Below, in pieces: positions 1 to 13,045 of a stretch of 64,000 nt of DNA (the stretch's first letter is position 1; every line of letters begins with the position of its first letter). The position numbers and the translations under genes are program-made. Under the pieces are notes generated by a model. That model did no database searches. It worked only from the letters and a program-made list of their open reading frames with translations, and was not told the origin of the DNA. The stretch is from Circinella minor (Eukaryota; Mucoromycota; Mucoromycetes; Mucorales; Lichtheimiaceae), in assembly GCA_016758965.1 (NCBI GenBank), contig JAEPRB010000075.1, positions 1 through 64,000 on the forward strand, written 5' to 3'.

Positions 1-125
1 ATATATTAATTTGTGTATGAATTTATTTTTTTCTAAAGGAATATTTTATTTTAATAAAGAAAAAAGATGTGTTAATTGTTGTACAAAGTGGAGATAATGT
101 TTTATGATCTATCTGGTGACTTTTG

Positions 126-3100
126 TTACTGCTCTTTTCTACATGGTTGCCCTCTAGCACCGGGACAGCCTGTTTCTCCGCATTTTCGACATCTTGGTGA
201 GGCACGCTTTTGTTTTTGACGTTTATGAGAACGATCTTCATTATTATTACCGTGATGGAAAATAGCCGGCCTCTTTTCTGCAATATTTGTCGACTCTTCT
301 GCAGCATCACCATGTTCAGTATTGCTATTGTTGCTATTGTTGTTATTATTATTAATGAACTGTTGAAGTAAATATTGTGCAGTTTGCAATGCTTCTTGAG
401 AAAAAGGCTGTGTTGATGCTGGTGTTGTTACGGAGGGTGTTTGTGGCAATAATAATGGGATTTTCCGTGCTACACGGGGTGGTCCTTGCTGTGCTTGGTT
501 TTGTTCTTGATACGATATATCTGGTGCTGCTGTTGATGGTAGACGAGGAACTGGCGCGTTAACGGTAGGTGGTTGGTGAAGTTGGTCAAGATATTTTTTA
601 TTTAAGTTTTTTGTACTCTTCAGAGTAATATTCATATTATATACGCCATTGTATTTTTTTAATAATTCTGGAAATTTAAAGAACTCCTTCTCACCATCGG
701 CTTTCATTTCATTCCATTTTCTTGCAAACGCTTTCCATTTATTTTCAGGTACTTCACGAGCATTATTATAAAAGTCGATAACCATTTCACGAAATATTCT
801 CTTTTCTGCGTCTGTATGTATTGGAAGTATTGGAAATAATGTACCTTGTCGGCGTGATAGTAAATCTATATTACGGTCTTTTTTTCCAGTTTCAGTGTAC
901 TTGGTAAAACCAAGGTCTTCAATTTGCTCTCCTGTAACCATGCTGATGTCAAAAACTTCTGTTGTGCTTGTACAAGCAGACGAATTTCTCCAATCTCGCC
1001 AGTGGTCTGGTAATGCATCATCGAGTTTTAAATATAATAGTTGTGTTTTGTCCTTTAGCCATATATCATAGTGACTTTTGTAAGCTTTGCCTGTATGGTT
1101 TGGAACACCAACCTATTTATATACACGTTATAAATTATAATCAGTAAGTTAAGATAATCAATACATACTTCAAAACTGATTTTTGCCTTACATTCAAGTT
1201 GTGTCTTGTTCTATACTCGGTCATTAGTGCGACAGTCAATCTCACACTAGCATTGGAAGCACCAAACCTGCGATTTAGATTTTGGTGAACACCCCCTTCC
1301 AATGAATTTGTTCCGCGTAGGCATCTATAGACATTTAAACCATGCTTGTCTTTTCTTCGAACTTGATATAACGAAATTCCTGGTGGGTCGCTCAAGTATC
1401 CACTACCAATGAGAGCTAGAAAATTTTCAGCCTCTTTCCAAGACTGTCTTGTAAACAAAGGCTGTTGAGTTGCAACATCTTTCAAGGCACCAAAAGTCAT
1501 GATAACGTTATAGACTTGATCTATTATTTTTTTGGGTGGTGGTACTACTCGACGTATGCGGGCTTGAACCCATTCTTTGTTTTTTCTTCGTTCTATATAT
1601 AATACATATATGTAATATTAATATTTAATACATGGATAAATGTAATATAATATATAGATTAGCATAATAAAAATAATTGATACAAACCATAACTAAGTTT
1701 TTTGCCTTGACTCTCCAAAACTTTAGTAACTGCAACCAAGTCACTTTGATCCAAAAGCATTACCGCATCGGTCAACTCCCTTTCAAATTCGACTTGTAAA
1801 CTATGTCTTTTAGGTGTTGAAATACATTTAAGCGCATGCCAAACATCCTGCACAATACGTGTCGTTGGTATTTTGTTGTTCTTGGAACTCAATTGTTTTT
1901 TTATTTTTTCATATCGAGGCTTTAATAACTCAATTCCATAAGCTTTTAAATCCTGATCTTCCATAAATGATGTATGTTGTTCAACATTTTGCACCTCCAT
2001 ATAACCAAGATCATTACTAAGATCATCTTCATTGACCAAATCATTATCACACCCCTAAGTAAGTTTTTGTTAGATATTGTTGTCTGATGTAAAATTAAAT
2101 AGAGTATTATATATTATTATTGTTATTGAATACTACTAACCTCTTCTTCACCAGTAATTGTTTGCTCAGCAATTTCAATTTGGTTTTTTGGGTCGTCAAT
2201 AAGTAAGATAGACGATGCATTGATTTCTTCTCTACTGCTAACTTTACATGGCCGCATTGCGTTAAGTCTTGCAAGAATTTTGAAAGGTGGCGTACCAAAG
2301 GATGATAATGGTGCTCCATCACAAAGTTGTAATTTAGCACCAGGTACGAGAACAGATGTAACTTCTACAATAGCATGATTATCGCTTATGGGTTTTCCTT
2401 CAAATTCACTAGTATATATACGTAAATGTTTATCATAATAATTAGTTAATATATATATATGTGTGTATATATATTGATTCAATACCCCACCTTTACTATT
2501 ATTTGTATTACCTTTTTTTATGCTGTAAATCGACATATATGTTTCCATAAGCCACATCACTTGTTTGGTCATCATTTAGAAGAATAATAGGACTTCCATG
2601 TTTTCGTTGAATAAAATTAATGTTTTGCTCATTAAGCATTGGTATTTGTAATGCGGATAAATAGACCTTTAAACCACAATAAGAATCCAATGCTGCATAG
2701 CGTAATTGGTGATCGGTGAGCTCTCTATCCCAATTGCTTTCTCGTGGGGTTTCGCTTCCTTTTTTCAACTGACAACCAAGAACTACTGCACAAATTTCTG
2801 CCAAACTTGTATTGACTCTTGATATTAAACCATGGTCCTTGCAAAAATTTCCAATATCAACTATACTTTGAGCTTCAAAGGCGTCATGATCGCTCCTATA
2901 GCTGGCTTTAAGGTGGGATATATCTTGATTTATGCAACGCCCAACCTTTTTGATATTTGTGTTGGATAGGAAGGATATGAGCGTATGTGGTAAATTTTTT
3001 AATTTTGACAATTGGACAATAATTACTCGATTGACGTTACTGTTAATGTCGTTATATGCTATTATTTGTACGGTTGCTGTAGGATACCACGCTGGTGCAG

Positions 3101-4896
3101 TTCTATTATACGTCCATTCACTGTCAAATCCAACAGTAATTTCTTTATCTTCAGCAATCATATTGATAGCTTCTAATGCCTCATTTATACTATTGTTTGT
3201 ATTGTGGAGCGTGTATGACCAATCTGATGGTAAATCAAGTACTGGTAAACTACCGGAGTGTTTTTGTTTTCTTGACGATTCAATTCCTTCACATAAAGAT
3301 GGTAGCCACTCTTCAAAAAAGTTTTTGTCTTGGCTCGCTTTATCAGTAAACAGTAATTCTGGTTGTGGAAAACCGCATAATGTTAGTGTGTTGCTCATAT
3401 CTTTGACCGATTTTTTTATATAATCCATTGCTGAGGTAGGAACAAACTGTTGCACTCGTATTTCGTTAAATTCGTTTGTCATGGTTAATAGTCCTTCGAA
3501 TATTTTGGTGTTTTCAAGTTTGAAATATGTTTGCATGTCTAAAAAATAAATTAATATACAGTTATTTATACATATAATTGTATTACTTTTATATCCTTCC
3601 ATAAATCAGCTTTATAGTGGGAAATCGACAAACCTTATAACAATGGTCGACTGTTAATACTGTTGCTGGTTGAGTAGCAGTATGTTGATCATATTCTTTT
3701 CTATGGATTTCCACAAATTCTTCAAAGCACTCGGATAAGTATTTAGAACTTGGGATAAAGCCTGCATACTGGTTTTTGTTATGAAATGCTGAGAATGTTT
3801 TTTGGAATTGGTGTTTTGTTGTACTGGAAATATATTTTGTAATTGAATGAGTGTTATTTTTTTCTTGTAATTTTTGTAACTCTTCTCGAACTAATATAAA
3901 TATAAATTCGATAACGTTGTGCCTTTTTGTATGTAACATCGTGAGCATATTAGTAAACGGTGTTGATCCCATCCCATTACTAAAGCAGTTACGCATCATA
4001 TCCATCATATCATTGGAGATTGCTGATCTATGAGTCAATATAGCTGGAAACTCAAGTATTAGAGATTCAGGAAGCGATTTTTTCATAAGGTCTTGATCAT
4101 GCCCTGCAAACGTTTTTCCTGGTTGGCCTTTTTCATTGAGACATTGAGGACATTTATAACGGTATGACATTACATAAAAATTATTAGTCAAGTCACATAT
4201 ACGTCGAGCAACTGGGGTTGTGGCCCATCCTTGTGCTTGTAAATGGTTGTTTTTAAGTGTTATTGGACAAGTTGGACAATCAATTTTTTGGTTGGGGACA
4301 AGAAGATGAGGGATCCATATAAATACACGAGGTTTATATAATTTGAGTGGATTTGGTTTTGGTATCATATTTTTTTTCTCGAAAACATGTTAAGAAAGAT
4401 AAGGTGATTCCGGATAGACCCAAAAAGTATTATTTTTGTAGCAATTAGGAAAACCAATATTCGAAGCAATCATTTCATCTGATAATTGCTTTGACAGTGT
4501 GTCAAAATATTCTTCCATAAACGTTTTTTCCCGTCTATTATTATTATCATTGTCGTTATTACTATTATTATTATTGGCGTTGTTGTTATTGCTATTATCA
4601 TTGTTATTGCTATTGTCGTTAGTCTCGTTGTTATCTGCTACTATTATAGATAATTCTTGGTGAGGCACTGGTTCATTTTCTATTATTGGCGAATGATGGC
4701 TTTCATCTGGGTGATGTCTTGCTGGGTTTGTTGAAGAACCACCTACAGTAGTTTTTAAAAAAAAATATTATGACTTTAATTTTCTGGACAAGGTACATAC
4801 TTTGTAACTATAATAATGACCTTCAGTAAGACATCGCTTTTGACTAAACATTTTTTTTAGGCTTTTTTGATTCGAATGCTTTTTTGAACGACCCAT
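126..4896 (-). pseudogene. DUF6729 / DDE-like transposase with embedded 3'-5' exonuclease, broken
   Basis: Minus strand, start ATG at 4896 (MGRSKKH), reading through exons 4896-4801, 4742-3634, 3538-2510 or so, about 2408-2141, 2054-1688, 1592-1192 and 1112-126, with introns such as 4800-4743, 2140-2055, 1687-1593 and 1191-1113. The N-terminus is Asn-rich, then comes a zinc-binding region with CPTC and CPQC pairs (about 4290-4140) of the type I know as DUF6729. A WRN/RNase D-like exonuclease domain (3125-2650) keeps all DEDDy residues: FDSEW, NQD and YAALD. Possible DDE transposase residues flank it: Asp in TVDH (3648), Asp in FTDK (3344) and Glu in TNSLEG (1299). The C-terminus has a small CRKCG...CPG zinc knuckle (about 140-185). 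Breaks: an in-frame TAA at 4390-4392 inside otherwise continuous family-like sequence, and a probable one-base frameshift just after the acceptor at 3539. It may alternatively start at the ATG at 4368. Likely a transposon-borne or domesticated gene; function is inferred. Confidence 0.6.
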
Positions 4897-5345
4897 TATT
4901 ATTAAAAAAAAATAAAGAAAGTAATGAAAAGAAACACCCATATGCAGTTATTTAAGGGCAACAACAATCAATGTTTATTATTTGTTTACTTTGCTTCTTA
5001 TGCAAATTTTTCTCCGCACTTTAACTAACAATTTCAGCCAATGGCAATAGCCAAATTCTTTAATTCCGCACATTAACGACTGGCTGTTATTGCTCCAAAA
5101 ACCCTGAGGCACCGATTAACAGCCAAACATTGAGGATGGACACCATATGTTGGTACTATATTTCTCCGAAAAAACATATATATAATTTTTTTTGGTCTAC
5201 TATATCCTTATCCCAAAAGAGATCTCCCCCTCCTTAATCAACTATTCTACCAATAAAAAGTGAGTATAACGGCGGATGTTAAAATAAAATGAAATTGAAA
5301 CATTTACTAAGAAAATTTAGGTTCTAAAATGTATGCACCATATGG
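4897..5345. other. AT-rich 5' flank of the exonuclease element; left flank of LTR insertion
   Basis: No supported gene. It holds the upstream region of the minus-strand exonuclease gene and, at its right edge, the left copy of the 5-bp target duplication TATGG (5341-5345). The sequence up to 5345 once continued directly into the DDE-transposase fragment now at 13112. I could not find convincing terminal inverted repeats here. Confidence 0.6.
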
Positions 5346-5775
5346 TGTTGTATCCAACACATATTATTCATAAAGATAATTATTTGTCATTTTAATTATT
5401 AAAGTACAGCGCATTTTTAATTATGCTTTGCTGACATTTCGTGTACTTCCCTATTTGGACCATGATTTGTAAGAACACAGAAGTCCGTCTTCTATAATGA
5501 TAACAGATAACAGCTGCGTAGATATATCATATCGTCAACCGCTCAAAGTCTAATCTTAATATCATTAATCTTATATTCATAATTCACACGGCCATGACAA
5601 ATTTAAATCTTACGTATAGCTATATACACATATCAATATATATCCCACCGATAATAAGATTCATATAAATAGAGATAATATTTTATTTTAATAAACTTCA
5701 GTTCAATTATTGTTCTTTTGGGTCTCGTTGACTTTTTAACGTCTCTTTATTTTATTATATTTGATTGATATAACA
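5346..5775 (+). repeat. 5' LTR (430 bp)
   Basis: Begins TGTTGTATCC and ends GATATAACA. It aligns without gaps to the 3' LTR (10844-11219 plus 13058-13111, also 430 bp) with three differences, each C or G here and T or A in the 3' copy. The five bases before it (TATGG) are duplicated after the 3' LTR. Confidence 0.95.
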
Positions 5776-5838
5776 TTTTTTTCAACGAATTCCTCGTTAT
5801 TCTACTGCTATCTCTATATTATTTTATTTTTATTTTAT

Positions 5839-5865
5839 ACACACACACACACACACACACACACA
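5839..5865. repeat. (AC)n microsatellite in retrotransposon leader
   Basis: About 13 AC dinucleotides in tandem between the 5' LTR and the gag start codon at 5916. Confidence 0.9.
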
Positions 5866-5915
5866 TTCTTATTTTTTTATCTTTATTTTCATCCACTTAC
5901 TTTTTTATTCTTATC

Positions 5916-8900
5916 ATGTCTGCTCAACAAGAAAAACCTACCTTATCCACCAATGCTGATTATCATCTTGAAGATGATATGATGAGCGAATCCGGCTCCA
6001 CTGTGTCTGCTGCCTCGTCCTCCCGCTTGCCACCCAGAGTAGCCAAATTGGTTGCCAAGTTAGCTTCCTTAGAAGAAGATATGACCCGCGATGATTTATC
6101 TAATGAAGAGCTAGTCAAAATTCAAGGTTCATATGCCATTTATTCCACAAGTTTGGATATGATTCTGAACGTTCAAAAAAGGCTATCAAAAAAAGACAAC
6201 GTCGCCACCTCTGCCTCATCAAATAAAATAATGGTTCCTTCTGATTTGCCATTATTACAATAGACAGGAAATGCCTATGATAGCTCCAAAACGGTATTCT
6301 CTTCTGTTCATGAATGCCTGGACCGGTTTGAGGATATTCTTGAATCATACAGTCAAAATATCAATGTCAATTGGTGCCGTTTGTTGCCACGTATGTTGTC
6401 TCCAGACCAACGTTCTTGGTTCATTGACCATTTGAAACCCCATGCTGCGTTGGATTGGTCGTTTGCCCGCAAGACGCTTGTCAACAAATATGGCATACAA
6501 GATGCTGATCACCAAGCACAGTTTATGCAAGAGCTCTTTTCGTTGCGAATGGGTCGTGATGACTCGGTGGAGCAGTATACCGACTGGTTTTACAAGCTTC
6601 GTCGTGAGGCAGGCTGTGAAGACAACCGTGTTATGGCTGCCTTGTTCATAAATTCACTGTTACCTGAATTAGGCCAACACGTAACCTTGGGTCAAGCTCA
6701 CTTGTCTCCGGACAAACGTGCCACCATCGACCATGCTGCCAACCTTGCTCGCCGTATGTATGTATGGTAATGTTGTACATTCCAAGTATAGCAAACACGT
6801 TGCTGCGAGTTCTGACTCGTCTGTGCCAACTTCTGCTGCTGCTGCTGGTCCCTCCTTTGCTGTTTCCGGCAAGAAAAATAAAGGAAAAAAGAGAGCTGAC
6901 GCCAAGCACTGCCAGTTACATGGAACAGGTCATCATTCCTCCGAAGAATGTCGAGCCTTGTCTTCATTGCAAACTAGTGGTAACGCTGGTAAGGTTACCA
7001 AGTTTTCTGGTTCGTCGTCTGGTGCTCGTGTTGCTAGTTCGTCGTCTGCTGGTTCGTCTTCTTCCGGGAAGAAAAATTGTTTCAAGTGTGGCTTCGTCCC
7101 TTGGAAACAAGGTCATGTTTGTGAGGTCAATCATTTGGCAATCCGCTCTGCCTCTCTCCTCCAATCATCCTCATCATCATCGGCTTCTGGTTCCGCACCA
7201 GTCACGCCACCACCACCATCATCATTGCCTGTACCTGTACAGGATAATAATTCTGTTGCTTCAGTCCATCCGAATTTGGCTGCACCTGCTGCTGTTCCTC
7301 CTGCAAATGAGGATACTTTAATGTCTGAGGTTGAAGAATCTCTTGTTAAAGCCTGCTTTAATTGTAAGTCCAATCATTCTCATGATTTTACAAAACATCT
7401 TTATAAAAATACTAAATCCTACTATGTACTAATTACCTTAGAGGGACATGACATTTTTGCTTTTGTTGATCCTGGATCGACATTCACAGCAATTACTCCT
7501 GGTCTGTGCTCGTCTCTTAGTTTGGACTATACTCCTTGTTCCGGCAAGATCGGTATGGCTGCTCCTGGGCTAAACATAGATAGAATTGGATTTACAAATA
7601 AAACAAAGATATTACATAACGGAATTACTACTTTTCACAATTTTGAAATAATGAAATTAAATTGTTCTACTGATGTGTCTATTGGTGCTGACTTAATGCC
7701 CCACATTGGTATTTATTTAAAAGGGTTAGCATATTGTTGGCACAAACCTTCAATCCCTTCTGTTCCTGAACCTGTTGATATGCCTGAACCAGATAATTCC
7801 CCCACTGGCACATCTGTGGAACATCAACTATTTATGGATAAGATTAAACCTTTTGTACAAGAAAATATAAACATTCCTTCACATGACTTTTGCACCATGC
7901 CGGAATCTATGGTTTATTTAAATATTCCTTCTTGTAAAGTTGTTTATCGTCGTCAATATGATTTGCTAAATAAAGTCTTACCTAAACTTCAAGAACAAAT
8001 TGATGAATGGTTACAAGATGGTATAATCAAATTTGCTCCTCCAGGAACTCCTTATAATAATGCTATTTTATGTGTACCTAAAAAGGATAGTAATGGTAAT
8101 ATGACAAAATTACGGTTCTGTATGGATATGAGACCTTTGAATTTATTATTACCTAACATTACGCATGATAATCATGAACTTCCTTTAATTCGGGATATTT
8201 TCCATAAAATGAAAAATGCATCTATTTTTACTACTCTCGATTTAAAAAGCTGTTTTCATAAATTCCGTATTTTTGAAGATTATCAAAATCGTACGTCATT
8301 TACTTTCATGAATAAACAATATTGTTTTATTGGATCGCCATTTGGGATAAAGTTTCTTTCTGCTCATGTACAACGATATATGCAAATATTATTCCACGAT
8401 GTACCATATGTTTTGGTCTATGTTGACGATATCATTATTGCATCAAATAATATGACGCAACATACACATCATGTACAAGAAACGCTTTCTCGCTTATCAT
8501 CCGTGAACCTTACTGTTAACCATGAAAAATGTTCTTTTGCACAACAATCTGTTTCTTTACTGGGTTTTAATATTTAAAGTAGTTCCATTTCTGTTGACAA
8601 AAAGAAAATTTCTAACGTTCAAGAATGGCCTCTTCCAAAAGACACTACCTCATTACAAAGATATTTGGGTTATATTAATTATTTACAGAATCATATTCCT
8701 GGTGTCCAAATGCTTACCAGCAAATTGGATAAATTGCGTACAGTCAAGAATCTTTATGAACACTGGACCAATGAACACACCACTGCTTTTAATAATATTA
8801 AAGTTGCATTACAATCTGCTCCTATTTTAAGTCAATATGACGAATCGCTTCCCCTCAATCTTGCTACTGATGCTTCATCCACTGGAATTGGCAGTGTTCT

Positions 8901-10701
8901 TTATCAAGTTGTTGACAATCAATATAAATACATTGGTTTTATGGGACGCTCTTTAAATAAGGCTGAACGTAATTATTCTACTACAAAACATGAACTTTTA
9001 AGCATCGTTTTTGCACTCAAACGCTTTCATAAATTTTTATAGGGTCAACCAAAGTTTACTATTTATTGCGATCATAAAGCTTTGACATACCTACATACTC
9101 AACCGATTGCTAATCCCATGATGGTTACTTGGTTCGATACGATTTGTGATTATGACTTCGAAGTTGTTCATATTCCAGGTATTGATAATATTATTCCTGA
9201 TACTATATCACGTCTTTGGTCTTCGCAGAAGCTGTAGGGGGGTAATATTACACAAAAACAATTATTCGCTTCTGCACCTTATTTGGGTGATACTCGCTCT
9301 ACACATAAAAAGAATTTTAATAATTATACACATGTCCAACGCGCTGCTACAATTCGTAATGACTATACTGACTTCATGACTCCGCCTGTTGAAGAACGTA
9401 CGAACTTATTACAACAAGCTCATCTTCACAGACATTTTGGAATCGATCCTATAGTTGATGAATTGCACAGTCAACATATACATTGGACTTCAATTAAAAT
9501 GGATGCACAAAATATTGTATCTGGTTGTCCTGACTGTTAAAGATTCACACTCGCAAAACAGGGTTTTCATCCTATACGTAGTATTTATGCTGATAAGCCA
9601 TGGGATCATATTGCACTTGACATAGGTGACCTTAATTGTACTACTCCAAGAGGAAATAATTATATTCTTGTTATTGTTGATATTTATTCCCGCTACACAC
9701 TTTTACGCCCGATACCGGACAAAACAGGTCTCACAATCGCAAAAACACTTATTCAAGTATTTGCCGATTTAGGCTTTCCTAAAATCGTCCAAAATGATCG
9801 TGGCACAGAATTCGTAAACGAAGTTGTTAAACATCTTCTTGATAGCTATGGTATAGACTTACGACTAGTTACTTCCTATAATCCAATGGCCAATGGAGTT
9901 TGCGAGACTAAGGTAAAAGCCATGAAAAGCATCATCGTTAAACGATTACATGGTAAAAAAGACGATTGGGATCTTTTCTTACCTGCTGCACAACTGAGCA
10001 TTAATAATAGAATCGCAAAGTTACACAACAGCCGCCCTTTTTCTCTCTTCTTTGCACGTCAACCAAATTTATGGAAAGACTATAGTCATTTAAACTCAAC
10101 TGAAGTAAATAATAAAATACACTTCAATGACAAATGAGAAGAAAACATGGCTAACATTGTTATACCAGCCATCCATGATCGTATGAATGCTTTACAAAAA
10201 GCCCAGCAAGGAAATTTTTTTAAAAAATTCCGAATTATTAAAGAATTTCCTGTTGGCAGCAAAGTGATGATTCAAAATATGACGCGCCGCTCTAAAACAG
10301 ACGTTCGTTATGAAGGCCCTTACACAGTGTATGGAAAGAATAAAGGCAATGGCCAATATGTTCTTACTGACGCAACTGGCGCTCTTCACTCACGTGATGT
10401 TCCTCCACATCAAATAAAATTAATTTCTCAGGATACCATTGCTTCTGGCGATGACTTCTTTAAAGTTCAATCAATTATTGATCATGAAGGAACACCAGGA
10501 AATTATAAATATCTTGTACGATGGAAAGGTTACAGTCCTGATGATGATACGTGGGAACCCATTGAACATTTCAATGACCTTACACAAATTGAAAGATATT
10601 GGCAACATCGGAATCAAGAAAAGATTCCAAACAAAAATCTGAAACGTATATCACTACCACGTCGATCATCACGCCTCAATAATAAACGCAGACGCACTTA
10701 A
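5916..10701 (+). pseudogene. gag-pol polyprotein of chromovirus, six stops and one frame break
   Basis: From the ATG at 5916 one frame runs through gag to about 6755, then shifts by one at a GTATGTATGTATGG run (an extra 4-bp unit, or less likely a programmed shift) and continues in a single frame to 10701. Recognisable parts: gag core (about 6264-6770), Cys/His clusters CQLHGTGHH and CFKCG (6908-7110), a retropepsin-like active site with DPGS instead of the usual DTG/DSG (about 7470), RT with YVDD (about 8420), RNase H with ATDAS (about 8868), integrase HHCC zinc domain (9415-9537) and D-D-E residues (ALDIGD, QNDRG, ANGVCE), a GPY-like stretch (10315) and a chromodomain near the C-terminus with LVRWKGY (about 10460-10600). 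In-frame stops lie at 6261, 8575, 9040, 9235, 9538 and 10135. The copy cannot make a full polyprotein by itself. Confidence 0.9.
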
Positions 10702-10830
10702 ATATGTCTTTCTCCAAAACTTATTTTTTCCCAACTATCGACCCATGGGTTTTTAACTGGAGTTTTATCGATATATACTTTTCTCAAAGACAAGTGTTTG
10801 CATCTATCTTATTTAACGGTTGTTCCAACC

Positions 10831-10840
10831 TGGTGGGGGG
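10831..10840 (+). other. Polypurine tract of retrotransposon
   Basis: TGGTGGGGGG lies four bases before the 3' LTR, where plus-strand priming occurs in LTR elements. Purine-rich G runs are otherwise rare in this AT-rich region. Confidence 0.7.
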
Positions 10841-11585
10841 TAATGTTGTATCCAACACATATTATTCATAAAGATAATTATTTGTTATTTTAATTATTAA
10901 AGTACAGCGCATTTTTAATTATGCTTTGCTGACATTTCGTGTACTTCCCTATTTGGACCATGATTTGTAAGAACACAGAAGTCCGTCTTCTATAATGATA
11001 ACAGATAACAGCTGCGTAGATATATCATATCGTCAACCGCTCAAAGTCTAATCTTAATATCATTAATCTTATATTCATAATTCACACGGCCATGACAAAT
11101 TTAAATCTTACGTATAGCTATATACACATATCAATATATATCCCACCAATAATAAGATTCATATAAATAGAGATAATATTTTATTTTAATAAACTTCAGT
11201 TCAATTATTGTTCTTTTGGCACCATGGGAAATTTTCGCGAGGTTCGCGAGGTTCGCGGTATAGGATTATAACTCAGTGCAGGAAGGTTCTTAATTTAGAC
11301 ATTTGTACTCCCAAATGTAATCCAATGAAGTATTAGTCTATTTATATCTCAATCGCTGCTATTAGATGTTGTATACAAATAATACAATCCAAACAAATAT
11401 CTGATACTGTCAAAAATACTAATTGCATATTTATGAAAATAATAATTGAAATGATTTTTATTTAAATATTGTGGATTGGAACATCGGCTTTGGTTTACTT
11501 CTTTGCCGTATTGAACAAGTTACAAAGGAGGGGGAAGGGTAAGACAAAGGTTGTGTTGTGAAGATCATATTTATATCTATTTTAA

Positions 11586-11945
11586 CATACCTGTCATAAT
11601 GGATGTGAACGAAAAAGCTAGTATCATCTGTTCTGTTGACTGATCGTGTTATTTCAGGCTGTGGTTTCTACTTTGGTATTCGAGCAGCCGGTAGAACAAA
11701 ACCATTCTTCTGTTGGGGAAGTAGATGCGACCATGTCTCTTTGTGATCGGATGTACACAAGCTCTTCAATGGAATCTTGACGAGAAATATATTATCAACA
11801 TTAATTCGTAGATCCATAATAATCAAATATTCAAGCCTGTCCGTAAATAACAATTGATCCATTACCATAGAAATCTGCATACTTAGCATTTCCATATGAA
11901 GAATGACGTCAGCATCGACACATCCATGATCTATGTTTGAAACTA
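11586..11945 (-). pseudogene. Coding-like remnant inside the CACTA-like element
   Basis: Minus-strand sequence from about 11945 to 11586 reads as one frame broken only by a single stop at 11668, with ordinary amino-acid composition unlike its AT-rich surroundings (for example FTDRLEYLIIMDL and TSFFVHIHYDR). A GTATG donor-like site follows at 11590. It may be a fragment of a transposase or a captured host exon. I do not recognise the family. Confidence 0.35.
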
Positions 11946-12779
11946 GACCACCAAAATTTTATAACACACAATCTGCTGAACGTGCAATCAGTACATTAAT
12001 ACATCACCAACAACTATACATTTATTTTAGCATACTTACCAATGTTTGTAAAGAGTCCTCAAAAAAACACATAAGTACTTGAACTATAGGATTGGCACCA
12101 TACAACCATCGAATGTTATTGTACTATATAAAACTTTACGTTATTTTCAAAAATGTTGAGAGAGTCTATTTAATAACAACCGAGGGGTAAATAGCATACG
12201 AAATCCCAGTATTCGAGGTACAAAACATTTATTCAAAACTAATACCTGGAACGGCACGAGAGCTGAACACATTGGTAAAGCCGATACTCCCCATTAGAGT
12301 ACGTCATGGTAGGCCAGCTTTCAATTTTGGTCAACTAATGTTATTCTTCAAGCATGCTTACAATGGTACATTTCATCTAGAATCTACAATATATTTTAAT
12401 AAAATATACTCACTTTTTGATATCTTAATAAGGATCGACGACAACTATGTTTAGTAAAGCTTTATACAAATCTGCAGATGACAGAGTATGGCATGGGAGT
12501 GCGCCCGAAATATAGAACCCACCTATGACCAAAAAACAAGTGCAAGGGAGAAGTTTGTTGTGACTGGGTGTAAGAATATACTGGGCTACTCAGGTCTTAT
12601 GAATCCTGATGATAACTGATGATATTACTCTTGGAAACATTCGTGATGTTTAAAGTAAACAAAAAAAAAAGAATAAAAGGAGAGAGAGTAAGTACAGAAG
12701 AAAAAAAGACCAGCTTTCGAATAAAAAGTTTTTTTCTTCTATTATTATCTATTATTATCATTTATATTTGTTCTTAGCC

Positions 12780-13045
12780 TAAGTCAACATTTCACAAATT
12801 TCCAAATAAAGAACACTTTGCTGATTATTGTTACACTTAGCCCTCGCGAACCTTGCGAACCTCGCGAATCTCGGCTTTATATTTAATCAGCATTACACAA
12901 ATTTCCAAATAAATTTTTTCCCCTCATAATTGTTACACTAGCCCCCGCGAACCTCGCGAATCTCGCGAAGCTAGCTCATATTGGGAAATTTGTGTCACAA
13001 CAATCCTCGCGAACCTCGCGAACCTCGCGGACCTCGCGAAAATTT
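12780..13045. repeat. Subterminal CGCGAACCT repeat clusters
   Basis: Two imperfect copies of a unit of about 95 bp (ACAAATTTCCAAATAAA ... TGTTACACTAGCCC then CGCGAACCTCGCGAA) occur at about 12790-12877 and 12895-12975, followed by a third cluster joined to an inverted GGGAAATTTGTGT. In CACTA elements such arrays are transposase-binding sites; that role is inferred. Confidence 0.75.

Noticed and set aside
6261..10137. Stops in gag-pol as evidence of an altered genetic code or stop readthrough
   Set aside because: All three stop codons occur inside gag-pol, whereas every host gene here ends normally and has none inside; decay of the element is simpler.
12842..13041. CRISPR-like or satellite array of CGCGAACCT
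   Set aside because: Units are not separated by regular unique spacers and the clusters are mirrored at the element ends, so they are subterminal transposon repeats.
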